A DNA stretch of 63,428 nucleotides. It comes from Terriglobia bacterium (GTDB lineage Bacteria; Acidobacteriota; Terriglobia; Terriglobales; SCQP01). The position numbers were made by a program, and so were the translations under genes. Of the stretch, positions 27,501 through 35,614 are shown in pieces (positions within the stretch are counted from its first letter, which is position 1; each line of letters begins with the position of its first letter). The DNA lies in NCBI GenBank assembly GCA_021323595.1, contig JAJPKR010000023.1, positions 1 through 63,428 of the forward strand, written 5' to 3'. The notes under the pieces are model-generated. The model was not told the origin of the DNA. It saw only the letters and a list, made by a program, of their open reading frames with translations, and did no database searches.

Positions 27501-28079
27501 AACGTCGCGCTCGACAAGTCGCTGAGCGCCCAAGACGTCAACCGCTGGATGGCAATCCAAACCAGCTACGATCTGCCGATCGGGCCGGGGCGGATGATCA
27601 ACGTAAATGGCTGGGCCAACGAATTGGCCGGCGGCTGGACGCTGAATACCGTCTTGAGCCTCTCCACCGGCACGCCAGTTTCCGTCAGCGGGGCGACCAA
27701 CGATCCCTGGTTCAACCAGCGGCCCGACTTAACCTGCGACCCCGGCACGGACATGCCGAAAACCTCCGAACAATGGTTCCTGCCGGGCTGCTATGCCATG
27801 CCGGCGGATCCGTATCTGCCCGGCACCGGCCCGCGCATGCTCGATCACGTCCGGGCCGACGGCACCAGCAACCTGGATCTGGCGATCGCCAAAAACTTCC
27901 CGCTGGGGGAAAAGCGCAACTTGCAGTTCCGCGTGGAATCGTTCAATCTCACAAATTCCGTGCAGTTGGGAGCGCCGAATGGGTACTGGAATCCGAAAGA
28001 CCTCTCGACCTTCGGGCAAGTCAGCGGCGTGGTGAGCACGCCGCGGCAATTCCAGTTCGCGCTGCGGATCACCTATTAG
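24546..28079 (+). CDS. TonB-dependent receptor, Oar-like, with N-terminal carboxypeptidase-regulatory domain
   Basis: The protein is 1177 residues from ATG 24546, preceded by GAGGGAGGATCGAGC as ribosome site. A signal peptide (IMAAALLFAAGLAAAQG) is followed by a carboxypeptidase-regulatory beta sandwich (GLITDASGSAIPAAQVTLTN, about 35-115). Next come a plug region (VPLNTRDVYQLVQLSPGV, VSKSGTNALHGDLFGYLR) and a large beta barrel ending FQFALRITY, with a terminal aromatic as expected for outer-membrane proteins. It should import a glycan or similar ligand using TonB energy. Position opposite the GntR operon and before a GH42 enzyme suggests a saccharide ligand. Confidence 0.93.
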   Translation: MRSRLDYARWRWAIMAAALLFAAGLAAAQGGRGGVSGLITDASGSAIPAAQVTLTNTATGVARHTVTTSAGLYSFVAVDPGTYTLTASHAGFRTTSRGNLTVEVDQTAQVNLTLATGAVQQTVEVSAAPPLLQSSNATIGQLITAQEIQNVPLNTRDVYQLVQLSPGVTPVNGVLNDTEFNSRPGAEVSGYSINGGPQGSIAYMEDGSPLTIAENNPGGTIPSLTPPLDSVQEYRVETNNLSAAYQSAGSGVISLVSKSGTNALHGDLFGYLRPNKLAASVPFINVQPGQNITGNTPPAFHRYQWGASIGGPIRKDKTFFFADYEGTQQRTVDTYVGTVPTMAERQGDFSDLVDPTTGAMAPIYNPFAPDQSNGNRTPFASNNLSAHIDPVAAALVKYYPQPNRAGQGIYHTGNYFDQGTDPNDAEKFDVRLDDSFSQKQQIFGRFSFARLHFGNANHYHNLADPQQYQNITNDRNFLFGDDYSFSPTTIFEFRYSFVRHYENQTSDPAGLGFNMTSVGFPAALAAQQVFKDMPYIYINGPSLGSPAWTNFHFATQNHDFISAFDLIRGRHSIKLGAEYEEQYMNVGQPVAPSGFYIFDGTASSSSTWAGDGDPFADFMMGMGGAPGDEWQPAFSKDQFLAESNPYWAFYVQDQYQVNAKLTLNLGLRWDVFGGRNERYDRLEWFDPNVAYSVNGVALKGGEQFVRDHESPSTTNYGDFGPRLGLAYQPFQNVVIRGGFGLFYGPSSHMVSNSAIDSDSFAPNTLWNATTLNADGNSVMVNPLSNPFPSGVVQGTNGRLGPATNLGSALTTVLRSQPEPSSYNWNFGLQYELPAQWVVTAAYVANHGIHEISQTADLNQLPLSVFAKYDPATCGGCPSLTSAVPNPYVNAITDPNSPLYGTATMPLWESLEPFPQFTTGGVNAGVGIYSNPIESSIYNSLQLTVQKRMTKHFSMLASYTGGKLLGTGDGPFTFIGRVSGGHQDWRNVALDKSLSAQDVNRWMAIQTSYDLPIGPGRMINVNGWANELAGGWTLNTVLSLSTGTPVSVSGATNDPWFNQRPDLTCDPGTDMPKTSEQWFLPGCYAMPADPYLPGTGPRMLDHVRADGTSNLDLAIAKNFPLGEKRNLQFRVESFNLTNSVQLGAPNGYWNPKDLSTFGQVSGVVSTPRQFQFALRITY

Positions 28080-28206
28080 ACAAGGAGAGCGGTTCCATCA
28101 TGGTGGGTCGGGCTGAGGGCGGTGGCAGGGCGCGGCGTTTCTTCTAGAAAAGCGGCGCCAGCGGTGAGCCCTTCGGGCCCGGAGGTGAAACCGCGCAAGG
28201 ATAGCT

Positions 28207-30552
28207 TTGTTCCGCTTCATTTCTAAGCCGCCGCTGCGGGCGGCCCAGTCTCGCGCCATGCGGCGGAGTTGGACTCGCGCCCTCGTCGCTGCGCTGGCCC
28301 TCGCCGGCGCCTCCCTGGTTTCCGCGCAGACCTGGGAAGCGCCGATGCGCCCGGTCCGCTCCGATCAATCCGCCGCCGATCGGGAGTTCTTTCCCATGGC
28401 GGTGTGGTACTCGGGCGGCAAATATCGTGCGCCGATGATCTCGCGCCAACCCGAGCAAGAGCGGGCGGAGTGGCTGCGCGACCTGCAGACGATCAAAGCC
28501 ACCGGGTTCAACACCGTCAAGACCTGGGTGGATTGGGCGACGACCGAGCCGGTGGAAGGCCAATACCACCTCGAAGACCTCAAGCAGTTGCTGGACTTGG
28601 CGCACCAGGTGGGTTTGCGGGTCATCATCCAGCTCTACGCCGATTCCGCGCCGGATTGGGTCGGGCAGAAATATCCGGACGCGGAGTTTGTGACCGCGAC
28701 GGGCGTGAAGATTCACTCGCAGGCGGCGCCCGGCTATTGTTTCGACAGCCAAGGCGTGCGCAATGCGGTGCTGGGCTTTTATCGGGCGGTGGCGAAAGTC
28801 GGGGCGGCCAGCCCGGCGACCTACGGCTACGATCTATGGAGCGAGCCGCACATCGTCAATTGGGTCTGGTTCAACGATCTGCCGCACGCGCAGTTCTGTT
28901 ATTGCCCCTACACCCGCGCCCGCTTCCGCGATTGGCTGCGCCAAAAATACGGAACGCTGGACGCGTTGAACGCCAGCTGGTATCGTACCTTCACCGCCTG
29001 GAATCTGGTGGATCCGCCGCGCTTCGGCACGATCCTTTCCTACGCCGACTTTCTCGACTGGAAGGCCTTCATTTCCGACAAGCTGGCCGAAGATCTCCGG
29101 GCGAAGGAAGAAGCGGTGCATGAAGCGGACCCGACGCGCCTCACGACCAGCCACTCCGATATTCCGAGCGTGCTCGCCTCGCCCTTGGACGACTACGGCA
29201 TGCCCGACGATTGGAAGATGTCGGCGCAGGTGGATTACTACGGCGCCAGCATTTATCCCAAGCATGCCAGCGCGCAATTGGGCGGCTGGCCGCCGGCATT
29301 CCGCGCCTTCGCCTTCGACGGCGAGTACTCCGCCAGCCGCCGTCGCGGGTTTTACGTCGGTGAATTGCAGGCAGGCCAGGGCGCGACCGGTTTGCGCGTC
29401 AACGTGCCGGTCGAGCCCAGCGATATCGCGGACTGGACTTGGTCGCTGATCGCGCATGGCGCCAAGGCGATCTGCTATTACGCTTGGTACCCGATGAACG
29501 CCGGCTACGAGTCCAATGGCTACGGTTTCATCAACCTCGACGGTTCCTTGACCGCCCGCGCTCGTTTGGCCGGCCGGATCGCCACCGCCGTCTCGCGCCA
29601 CGCCGCGCTGTTTCACGATGCCCAGCCGCTGCCGGCCAAGATCGCAATCCTCTACAACCCGCTTGGGTATTTGAGCGGCGGCGACACCGTCGCCCCGGGC
29701 ACCGCGATCCGTGACTCGATGCTGGGCGTCTATCAAGCGCTATGGGCGGAAAATATTCCGGTCGATTTCGTCCATGCGCACCAGGTCGAGCTTGGCGGCC
29801 TCGCCCATTATCAAGCGGTTTACCTTCCCTACCCCATCACGCTGTCGCGCGCCGCTTCGAGCGCGATCGCCCGCTACGTCGAAGACGGCGGGACCGCCAT
29901 CGCCGAGGCCCGCCTGGCGTGGAACGATGAACGCGGCGCCGCCAACGAGCGCATCCCGGGCGCCGGCCTCGACCAGGTGTTCGGCGCCCTCGAGACCGCG
30001 CTCTGGCCCGGAACTCGCGGCGACTACACCTTCGCCAAGGCCGCTCCCGACGGCCTGGCAGGCCTGCGCGTGCCGGCGGCGCAGTTCGAAGAAGACCTGA
30101 GCATCCAGCGCGGCACGGTTTGGGCTCGATTCAGCGACGGCAAGCCGGCCGTCGTAACTTCCCGCTATGGCAAGGGGCGCACCGTGCTCATCGGCAGCTT
30201 CTTGGGCATGGCGGCGGAGCGTAGCGGTAATCCGGCGGCGCAACGCGCCCTCCAGGCTCTGGCCGCGTGGGCGGGCGCGAAGCCGCCGGTTTCGGTCCGG
30301 ACCTTGGATGGCCAGGGTGTGCCGGCGCAGGTCGAAGCCCGCTTGCTCGCGGATGGGCCGCAGACTTTGCTGATCGCCGTGAATCGTGGACCGACCGGCC
30401 GGTTTGGCTTTACCCTGGCGCGCACCGCCGCGCGCGCGGAGAATCTGCTTACTGGCGCCCCAGTGGCGATGCAGGGCGCCGGCTCACAATCCTGCCTGCA
30501 ACTCGGGCTCGCTCACAACGCTGTCGCCGTGATATTGCTCTCGCCGCCTTAA
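28207..30552 (+). CDS. Secreted GH42-like beta-galactosidase
   Basis: 781 residues. TTG 28207 has AAGGA five bases upstream; ATG 28258 without a ribosome site is the alternative. A signal peptide (ALVAALALAGASLVSAQ) leads into a GH42-type TIM barrel. The likely acid/base is Glu213 in DLWSEPHIV and the likely nucleophile Glu386 in FYVGELQAG. A trimerisation/glutaminase-like domain (AIRDSMLGVYQALWAENI, YVEDGGTAIAE) and a C-terminal beta domain follow. It should release terminal galactose or a related sugar from oligosaccharides outside the cytoplasm. It lies 128 bases after the TonB receptor, probably the same transcript. Confidence 0.85.
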   Translation: MFRFISKPPLRAAQSRAMRRSWTRALVAALALAGASLVSAQTWEAPMRPVRSDQSAADREFFPMAVWYSGGKYRAPMISRQPEQERAEWLRDLQTIKATGFNTVKTWVDWATTEPVEGQYHLEDLKQLLDLAHQVGLRVIIQLYADSAPDWVGQKYPDAEFVTATGVKIHSQAAPGYCFDSQGVRNAVLGFYRAVAKVGAASPATYGYDLWSEPHIVNWVWFNDLPHAQFCYCPYTRARFRDWLRQKYGTLDALNASWYRTFTAWNLVDPPRFGTILSYADFLDWKAFISDKLAEDLRAKEEAVHEADPTRLTTSHSDIPSVLASPLDDYGMPDDWKMSAQVDYYGASIYPKHASAQLGGWPPAFRAFAFDGEYSASRRRGFYVGELQAGQGATGLRVNVPVEPSDIADWTWSLIAHGAKAICYYAWYPMNAGYESNGYGFINLDGSLTARARLAGRIATAVSRHAALFHDAQPLPAKIAILYNPLGYLSGGDTVAPGTAIRDSMLGVYQALWAENIPVDFVHAHQVELGGLAHYQAVYLPYPITLSRAASSAIARYVEDGGTAIAEARLAWNDERGAANERIPGAGLDQVFGALETALWPGTRGDYTFAKAAPDGLAGLRVPAAQFEEDLSIQRGTVWARFSDGKPAVVTSRYGKGRTVLIGSFLGMAAERSGNPAAQRALQALAAWAGAKPPVSVRTLDGQGVPAQVEARLLADGPQTLLIAVNRGPTGRFGFTLARTAARAENLLTGAPVAMQGAGSQSCLQLGLAHNAVAVILLSPP

Positions 30553-30581
30553 ACATGAAAGACTCTTCGTAAGGAGACTCG

Positions 30582-30950
30582 ATGCCGGTGGCCGTGAGCG
30601 AGCCGCGGTCGGTGGATATATCCCTGTCGCAAGGCATCTCCATCGTTTGGCGCGATGGCCACCTGAGCCGTTATCCCATCCTCTACTTGCGCGAGCGGTG
30701 TCCTTGCGCTACATGCGCGGGCACCCATGGCGAAGCCACGACAAGAGTCCGTGCCGCCGACGGCCGCAGCAACCCACTGCCGATGTTCAAGCCGGTGGGC
30801 GCCACACTAAAGGCGGCGCAGCCGGTAGGGCGGTACGCGCTGCAATTTCAGTTCAGCGACGATCACAACACCGGCCTGTTCACGTGGAATTATCTGCGCG
30901 AGATTTGCCCCTGCGATCTTTGCCGGCCACCCTCGTCCGGCGGCGCCTAA
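30582..30950 (+). CDS. DUF971 (gamma-butyrobetaine hydroxylase-like N-terminal) domain protein
   Basis: The 122-residue protein matches DUF971 over its whole length: SIVWRDGHLSRYPILYLRE, a Cys pair (CPCATC), YALQFQFSDDHNTGLFTW and a second Cys group (CPCDLC). The cysteines suggest a metal site, as in the N-terminal zinc domain of gamma-butyrobetaine hydroxylase. AAGGAGACTCG gives a good ribosome site. Stand-alone DUF971 proteins are sometimes linked to Fe-S or Mrp-type proteins; function here is unknown. Confidence 0.85.
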   Translation: MPVAVSEPRSVDISLSQGISIVWRDGHLSRYPILYLRERCPCATCAGTHGEATTRVRAADGRSNPLPMFKPVGATLKAAQPVGRYALQFQFSDDHNTGLFTWNYLREICPCDLCRPPSSGGA

Positions 30951-30959
30951 CCTTCGCGC

Positions 30960-31211
30960 TCATGCCTTGCCGCCGTCCCGGTAGCCGGAGTGATACTGCC
31001 GGTCGCGCAGGAGAATCGCCTTTTGTTCCTCGTATTGTTGCGGGGTGAGTTCGCCGGAGGCCAGCCGCCGCTGCAAGATCTCGAGCGGCGTCTCACGCCG
31101 CACGAACCGCGACCGGCCGCCCCAAGGCGTCCACCAGGAAATGGCGAAAATGATGATCAGCGCCCAAATGACCCACCAAATCCACCACCAAGCCCAACCG
31201 TAGTAAGGCAC
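30960..31211 (-). CDS. Small membrane protein with SHOCT domain
   Basis: This 83-residue protein starts with GTG 31211. A Trp-rich membrane segment (WAWWWIWWVIWALIIIF) is followed by a linker and a SHOCT motif (PLEILQRRLASGELTPQQYE). SHOCT is a short C-terminal oligomerisation motif of membrane and stress proteins. No partner gene is obvious; the convergent DUF971 gene ends nine bases away. Confidence 0.75.
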   Translation of the reverse strand: MPYYGWAWWWIWWVIWALIIIFAISWWTPWGGRSRFVRRETPLEILQRRLASGELTPQQYEEQKAILLRDRQYHSGYRDGGKA

Positions 31212-31322
31212 AATTCCGGCTCCGCCATCTACGATGCCGCGATCCCGAGAGGCGCGATCTCGCCATTGCCGGCCGGATGGGCGCGCCGCTGCCGCCGGTT
31301 TGCGAGCTGAGCGCGCCCGCGG

Positions 31323-31871
31323 CTAGGCGCGGTGCGGCTTGGGCCGCGCCGGCTCGCCGTGCAGAACCTCGAAGAGGAACCACACTCGCTTTTCCGTGCC
31401 GTTCAAGATCTCTTCGAGCACGTTGGCAGTGGCGCGATCGCCGTATTGATCGCAGACTTCCAGCGCGCGGCGCTGCCGTTCGGCCATCCCGCGATTGTCC
31501 TCGAGCAGGCGGCGCACCATCTCCACGGCCGGCACGAAGTCCTCGGTGTCGTCGCCGATCTCGCGCAGCTCGCGAATTTGATCCAGCCCGCGAATCGTGG
31601 TCGCACCGATGCGGCGCAATCGCTCCGCCAACGGATCCACCGACTTCAACAGCGCCTCGGCTTGCTCGTCGAACAGCAAGTGATAGTCACGGAAAAGCGA
31701 ACCCGCAAGGTGCCAGTGGAAATTCTTGGTCTTGATATAGAGCGAGAACGCGTCGGCAATCAGCGGGTTGAGCGCCTTCGCGATCTCTTCCACGCCGCGG
31801 CGCTCGAGATCGGTAGGGGTGGCCAGTTGCGCCGGCGCCGGTGCGCCGCGCTCCAAGGGACGAGTAACCAT
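31323..31871 (-). CDS. dps: Dps-family ferritin-like DNA-protection protein
   Basis: The protein is 182 residues from ATG 31871, which has GGAGG five bases upstream. The Dps ferroxidase ligands are present: His52 (FHWH), His64, Asp68 (HLLFDEQ), Asp79 and Glu83. Dps forms a 12-mer that oxidises and stores iron with hydrogen peroxide and can coat DNA. The C-terminal tail is short, with Pro/Lys/Arg. It stands alone; the ferritin/VIT1 gene at 41.3 kb is another iron protein in the window. Confidence 0.92.
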   Translation of the reverse strand: MVTRPLERGAPAPAQLATPTDLERRGVEEIAKALNPLIADAFSLYIKTKNFHWHLAGSLFRDYHLLFDEQAEALLKSVDPLAERLRRIGATTIRGLDQIRELREIGDDTEDFVPAVEMVRRLLEDNRGMAERQRRALEVCDQYGDRATANVLEEILNGTEKRVWFLFEVLHGEPARPKPHRA

Positions 31872-32060
31872 CGCAACCTCCATCGATCGTTGAGATGGCG
31901 GCAAGGGGGCCGGTGGACGCCTTCAGCCAAGCCTTCGCGGGGCGGGTGGAAGAGGGAGGAATGGACTGCGGGGGAATTGGTCGAGAACGATTCGGTGAGT
32001 TACCGCTAGAAGTGACACAGAAGAGGACCACCCTGCCCCGCGAATACGATCGGCAACTTG

Positions 32061-33473
32061 TCAGCCGGCGGCGCGCGCGTTCGCATCCGCCGGCCAGGGA
32101 TGAACATTGGCCGGCGGCGGCGCTGCCTCTTGCTTCATCCGGCGCAGCTTGTTGTGCAAGGCCTTGTAGCTGATTTTGAGCAGGCGCGCGGCCTGGCGGC
32201 GGTTCCACCGCGTCTCCTCCAGGGCGGCGAGAATGGCGGCGCGTTCCGCTTCGCGGGCGGCGCGCCGGCCGATCTCGACCAACGAAGGCGCTCCCGCCGA
32301 ACTCGACAGCGCAGGGGACGGCAGGGCCGCCCGCGGCGGCGTCCGCAACGGCGGCTCGCCGCCCAACGGCGCCAGTTCTTCGAGCGCGGCCGCCTCGCTG
32401 CCCAGGATCAGCATGCGCCGCACGAAGTTTTCCAACTCGCGCACATTACCCGGCCAATCATGCTGGCGCAAGCGCACCATCGCCGCCGCGCTCAGCCGCA
32501 CCGGCGCCGCGCCGTCGGGCGGCGCGTGCAGGCGCAGAAAATGCTCCACCAGCTCTTCGAGGTCGTCGATCCTTTCGCGCAGCGGCGGCAAACGGACGGA
32601 GAGCACGTTGAGCCGGTAGAACAGATCCGGCCGGAAGCGGCCGGCGGCCACTTCGCCTTCCAGATCGGCGTTCGAGGCAGCCAGCACTCGCGCCTCTAGC
32701 ATCTCGCTAGTTTCGCCGCCGAGCCGGGAGAATTCGCCGCTTTGCAGGATATGGAGCAACTTGGCCTGCATCGTCGGATCCAGCTCGCTGATCTCATCGA
32801 GCAAGATCGTGCCGCGGTGGGCGAGTTCGAACTTACCGGCTTTCTTGCGCGCGGCGCCGGTGAACGCTCCGGGCTCGTAGCCGAACAGCTCGCTCTCCAG
32901 CAATTCCCGCGGGATGGCGGCGCAGTTCACCTTGATGAAGGGCGCGGCGGCGCGCGGCGAGAACTGATGGATCATGGCGGCGGCGACCTCCTTGCCACTG
33001 CCGCTCTCGCCGCGCAACAGCACCGGCGCATCGCTGCTCGCCGCTTTGGCGATCCACTGGCGCGCGATCACGATCTTCGGATGCGCGCCGATCAGATCTC
33101 GGCTGCCGGGCCGGCGGCCGCCATTGCGCCGCGACTCGAGCAGCGCCGCCAACTGCTCCTGCAGCCCGCCTGCCGACAGCGGGCGCGGCAAGATCGCATC
33201 CAGCGCGGTGCGCGCGAATTCCGTCGTGCCCGCGTCGCTCACGCCCACCAGCCACGCGCCCGGAGCCAAGGTGCGCAGCGCCCGGCAGGTTTGCAGGCAA
33301 GCCACCTCGCCTGCCGGAAGCAAAATCCAAGCCGGCTGCTCCCGGCGGATCAGTTCGTGCGCGAGGGCGACCGGCCAGGCCCCCAGCAGCCGCGCCTCCC
33401 CGCCCCAGACCTCTTGCAAAACGTGCCGCAGTTCCCAAAGCCGCGCATCCGCCACCAGGATCGTGCTCCGCAT
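32061..33473 (-). CDS. Sigma-54-dependent activator with degenerate receiver domain
   Basis: 470 residues. The N-terminal 120 residues look like a receiver fold (STILVADARLWELR), but the phosphoacceptor position reads AWILLPAGE with no Asp, so phosphorylation is unlikely. The AAA+ domain has Walker A GESGSGKE (about 155), the sigma-54 contact loop GAFTGA (about 201) and ILLDEISELDP. A Fis-type helix-turn-helix ends the protein (WNRRQAARLLKISYKALHNK). It should drive transcription from sigma-54 promoters. No target is seen; it diverges from the GGDEF gene. Confidence 0.92.
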   Translation of the reverse strand: MRSTILVADARLWELRHVLQEVWGGEARLLGAWPVALAHELIRREQPAWILLPAGEVACLQTCRALRTLAPGAWLVGVSDAGTTEFARTALDAILPRPLSAGGLQEQLAALLESRRNGGRRPGSRDLIGAHPKIVIARQWIAKAASSDAPVLLRGESGSGKEVAAAMIHQFSPRAAAPFIKVNCAAIPRELLESELFGYEPGAFTGAARKKAGKFELAHRGTILLDEISELDPTMQAKLLHILQSGEFSRLGGETSEMLEARVLAASNADLEGEVAAGRFRPDLFYRLNVLSVRLPPLRERIDDLEELVEHFLRLHAPPDGAAPVRLSAAAMVRLRQHDWPGNVRELENFVRRMLILGSEAAALEELAPLGGEPPLRTPPRAALPSPALSSSAGAPSLVEIGRRAAREAERAAILAALEETRWNRRQAARLLKISYKALHNKLRRMKQEAAPPPANVHPWPADANARAAG

Positions 33474-33630
33474 GCCGAAAACAATAGGTGCGCGGCACTG
33501 GGCCGCCTACACCCAAATGGGGAATTTTTCGGCCAACCCGCGCCGCGCCCGTGCAGCACTACGTTCAAAAGCGGCTTCGAAGCCGAAGCTGGCGGCTTGC
33601 GCATCTCACGAAATAGGCCGCGCCACTCCC

Positions 33631-34695
33631 ATGGTTCTTCCGTCACCCGTGCCGGAACAATTCGTCGTGGAAGTCGCTTCCGACCCGACGCTGGAGAACT
33701 TCGCGCATCGGCTGGAAGATCTCGTGCTGCTGCTGCGGATGGCCATCCTCTCCGGTCTGGACATGACCACGTCCACGATCCTGCACCTCTCCGCCGACGT
33801 CGCGGAACGGATGCGCTGGGCCGATCGCCAACTGCTGATCTTCACCGGCGGTCCCAGCCAGCGGCCGAGCGAGCAAGTGGCGCGCGGGTTCGAGGGCCTC
33901 GAACTCCCCCCCATCGAAGCCAATTTGCTGGCGACCTGGTGCGGGCGAGCCGGCAAGCCGATCCTGGCGTGGCGCGGCACGCACGCGGAGCTAGACGCCT
34001 TTCTGGACCGGGTGCAGGCGCGCCACGCATTGGCCGTGCCCATGTTTCTCGAGTACGGCCCGGCGGGCGCGATTCAATTCTTCCGGCGCGGCGACCCCGG
34101 GTTCAAGATCGAAGACGCGCAGATGCTCTGGTTTCTGGGCCTGCTCACCGAGGCCCAACTCGAACGCGCGCATTCCGCGCAGAAGCTGGTGACGGTGGCC
34201 TTCACCGACTATCTAACCGGCCTGCGCACGCGCGGCTACTTCGAGCAAGAGCTAAGCCAAGAGGTCAAGCGCACGCTGCGCAATCGCGCCGCCTGCAGCG
34301 TGCTACTGCTCGACATTGACGACTTCAAGCAAGTTAACGATCGTTGGGGCCACCACGCCGGCGATGAAATCTTGAGGCAATTTGCGCGCGTGCTGACGCG
34401 GGACATGCGGCAGGTGGATACCGTCGCCCGCTACGGCGGCGACGAATTCGCCATGATTCTTCCCGGTTCCGACCACGAAGGCGCGCGTTTCGTGGCCACG
34501 CGCCTGCGCGATAGCGTCCGCGAAACGCAGTTCTGGGCGCCGGAGGTCGGCAAGCCCTTGATCTTGCATGTTTCGCTGGGCGTCGCGGTCTGCCCCGCCG
34601 ACGGCACTGACAGCTTGCAATTGCTCCGTGCCGCCGACCTGGCGCTTTATCGCGCAAAACGCGAAGGCAAGAACCGCCTCTGCTTCAGCGCGTGA
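33631..34695 (+). CDS. Diguanylate cyclase with GAF-like sensory domain
   Basis: The protein is 354 residues from ATG 33631. An N-terminal GAF-like domain (about 15-170) precedes the GGDEF domain (about 185-350), with LTGLRTRGYFEQEL, LLLDIDDFKQVNDRWGHHAGD and the intact active site YGGDEF. The product-inhibition I-site RxxD (RQVD) sits five residues before GGDEF, so feedback control by cyclic di-GMP is expected. It makes c-di-GMP from two GTP. It diverges from the sigma-54 activator. Confidence 0.92.
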   Translation: MVLPSPVPEQFVVEVASDPTLENFAHRLEDLVLLLRMAILSGLDMTTSTILHLSADVAERMRWADRQLLIFTGGPSQRPSEQVARGFEGLELPPIEANLLATWCGRAGKPILAWRGTHAELDAFLDRVQARHALAVPMFLEYGPAGAIQFFRRGDPGFKIEDAQMLWFLGLLTEAQLERAHSAQKLVTVAFTDYLTGLRTRGYFEQELSQEVKRTLRNRAACSVLLLDIDDFKQVNDRWGHHAGDEILRQFARVLTRDMRQVDTVARYGGDEFAMILPGSDHEGARFVATRLRDSVRETQFWAPEVGKPLILHVSLGVAVCPADGTDSLQLLRAADLALYRAKREGKNRLCFSA

Positions 34696-34798
34696 ACGCA
34701 AGCACGGCGGCGAGCCGCGGGCCGAAGGCAGCCGCCGGCCGGGATTTCCGCGCCGCCGCCAGCCGCGCGCTCCCGGCTGCCCCGCCTGTCCCCGGACC

Positions 34799-35041
34799 TT
34801 ACTCGTCCTTAAGCTCGAACGGTTCGGCTTGCAGCCCGCCGTTGCGCTTCATCAGGATCTCGATCTTCGCCTCCGCCTCGTCCAATTGCCGGCGGCAATC
34901 GTGCGAGAGCGCCATACCCTCCTCGAAGAGGCGGATCGAATCTTCGAGCGGCAGGTCGGCGCGCTCGAGCTCGGTCACGATCGCCTCCAAGCGCTTCAGG
35001 CACTGTTCGAAGCTGGGCGGTGGCGTGGGGGCGGAAGACAC
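34799..35041 (-). CDS. xseB: Exodeoxyribonuclease VII small subunit
   Basis: This 80-residue protein matches XseB length and pattern (SFEQCLKRLEAIVTELER, LPLEDSIRLFEEGMAL). It supports the XseA catalytic subunit in single-strand DNA degradation. xseA is not in this window. It lies 12 bases after tpx on the same strand. Confidence 0.93.
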   Translation of the reverse strand: MSSAPTPPPSFEQCLKRLEAIVTELERADLPLEDSIRLFEEGMALSHDCRRQLDEAEAKIEILMKRNGGLQAEPFELKDE

Positions 35042-35053
35042 GGGCTTTCCCTC

Positions 35054-35569
35054 CTACTTCAACGCCTGGCGAGCGGCATTGAGCGCTTGCTCGTAGTTGG
35101 GGTGCTGGCCGATCTCGGGCACGTACTCGACGTAGCGGATCACGTCGTCCTTGCCGGCGATGAAGATGGCGCGCGACTCGAGGTGCAGCTCCTTGATCAG
35201 CGTGCCCATGGCCAGGCCGAAGGAACCGGATTGGTAGTCGGAGAGCGCGACGATCTGGTTGGCGCCAGCAGCGCCGCACCAGCGCTTCTGGGCGAACGGC
35301 AGATCCATGCTGACGACCAGCACGCGCACGCCGTCGAGCTTGGCGGCCTCTTCGTTGAAGCGCCGCGCCTCCAGATCGCAGACCGGAGTATCGAGCGAGG
35401 GCACGCTGGCAAAGATACGGACCGTCCCACGCGTTTCGCTCTCCCGGACCGGTTTCAGCGCGGTATCGACCACGGTGAAGTCCGGCATTTTGTCGCCGAC
35501 CCGGCGCTCGGGCCCGAGCAGGGTCAAAGGGCTGCCCTTGAAAGTCACGGCGGATTTGCGTTCATCCAT
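35054..35569 (-). CDS. tpx: Thiol peroxidase (Tpx, atypical 2-Cys peroxiredoxin)
   Basis: The 171-residue length is the usual one for Tpx. The peroxidatic Cys64 sits in the Tpx signature SVPSLDTPVCD and the resolving Cys98 in KRWCGAAG. It reduces lipid hydroperoxides and hydrogen peroxide using thioredoxin. It lies between mdh and xseB on the minus strand with short gaps, so shared transcription is likely. Confidence 0.96.
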   Translation of the reverse strand: MDERKSAVTFKGSPLTLLGPERRVGDKMPDFTVVDTALKPVRESETRGTVRIFASVPSLDTPVCDLEARRFNEEAAKLDGVRVLVVSMDLPFAQKRWCGAAGANQIVALSDYQSGSFGLAMGTLIKELHLESRAIFIAGKDDVIRYVEYVPEIGQHPNYEQALNAARQALK

Positions 35570-35614
35570 GAGCCAATCGTCCTTTCTTCTTCAATCTCTC
35601 GACGCGCCCGGGCG

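Noticed and set aside
32974-33630. Upstream extension of the GGDEF protein
   Set aside because: It runs antisense through the sigma-54 activator gene and has no domain; ATG 33631 begins the recognisable protein.
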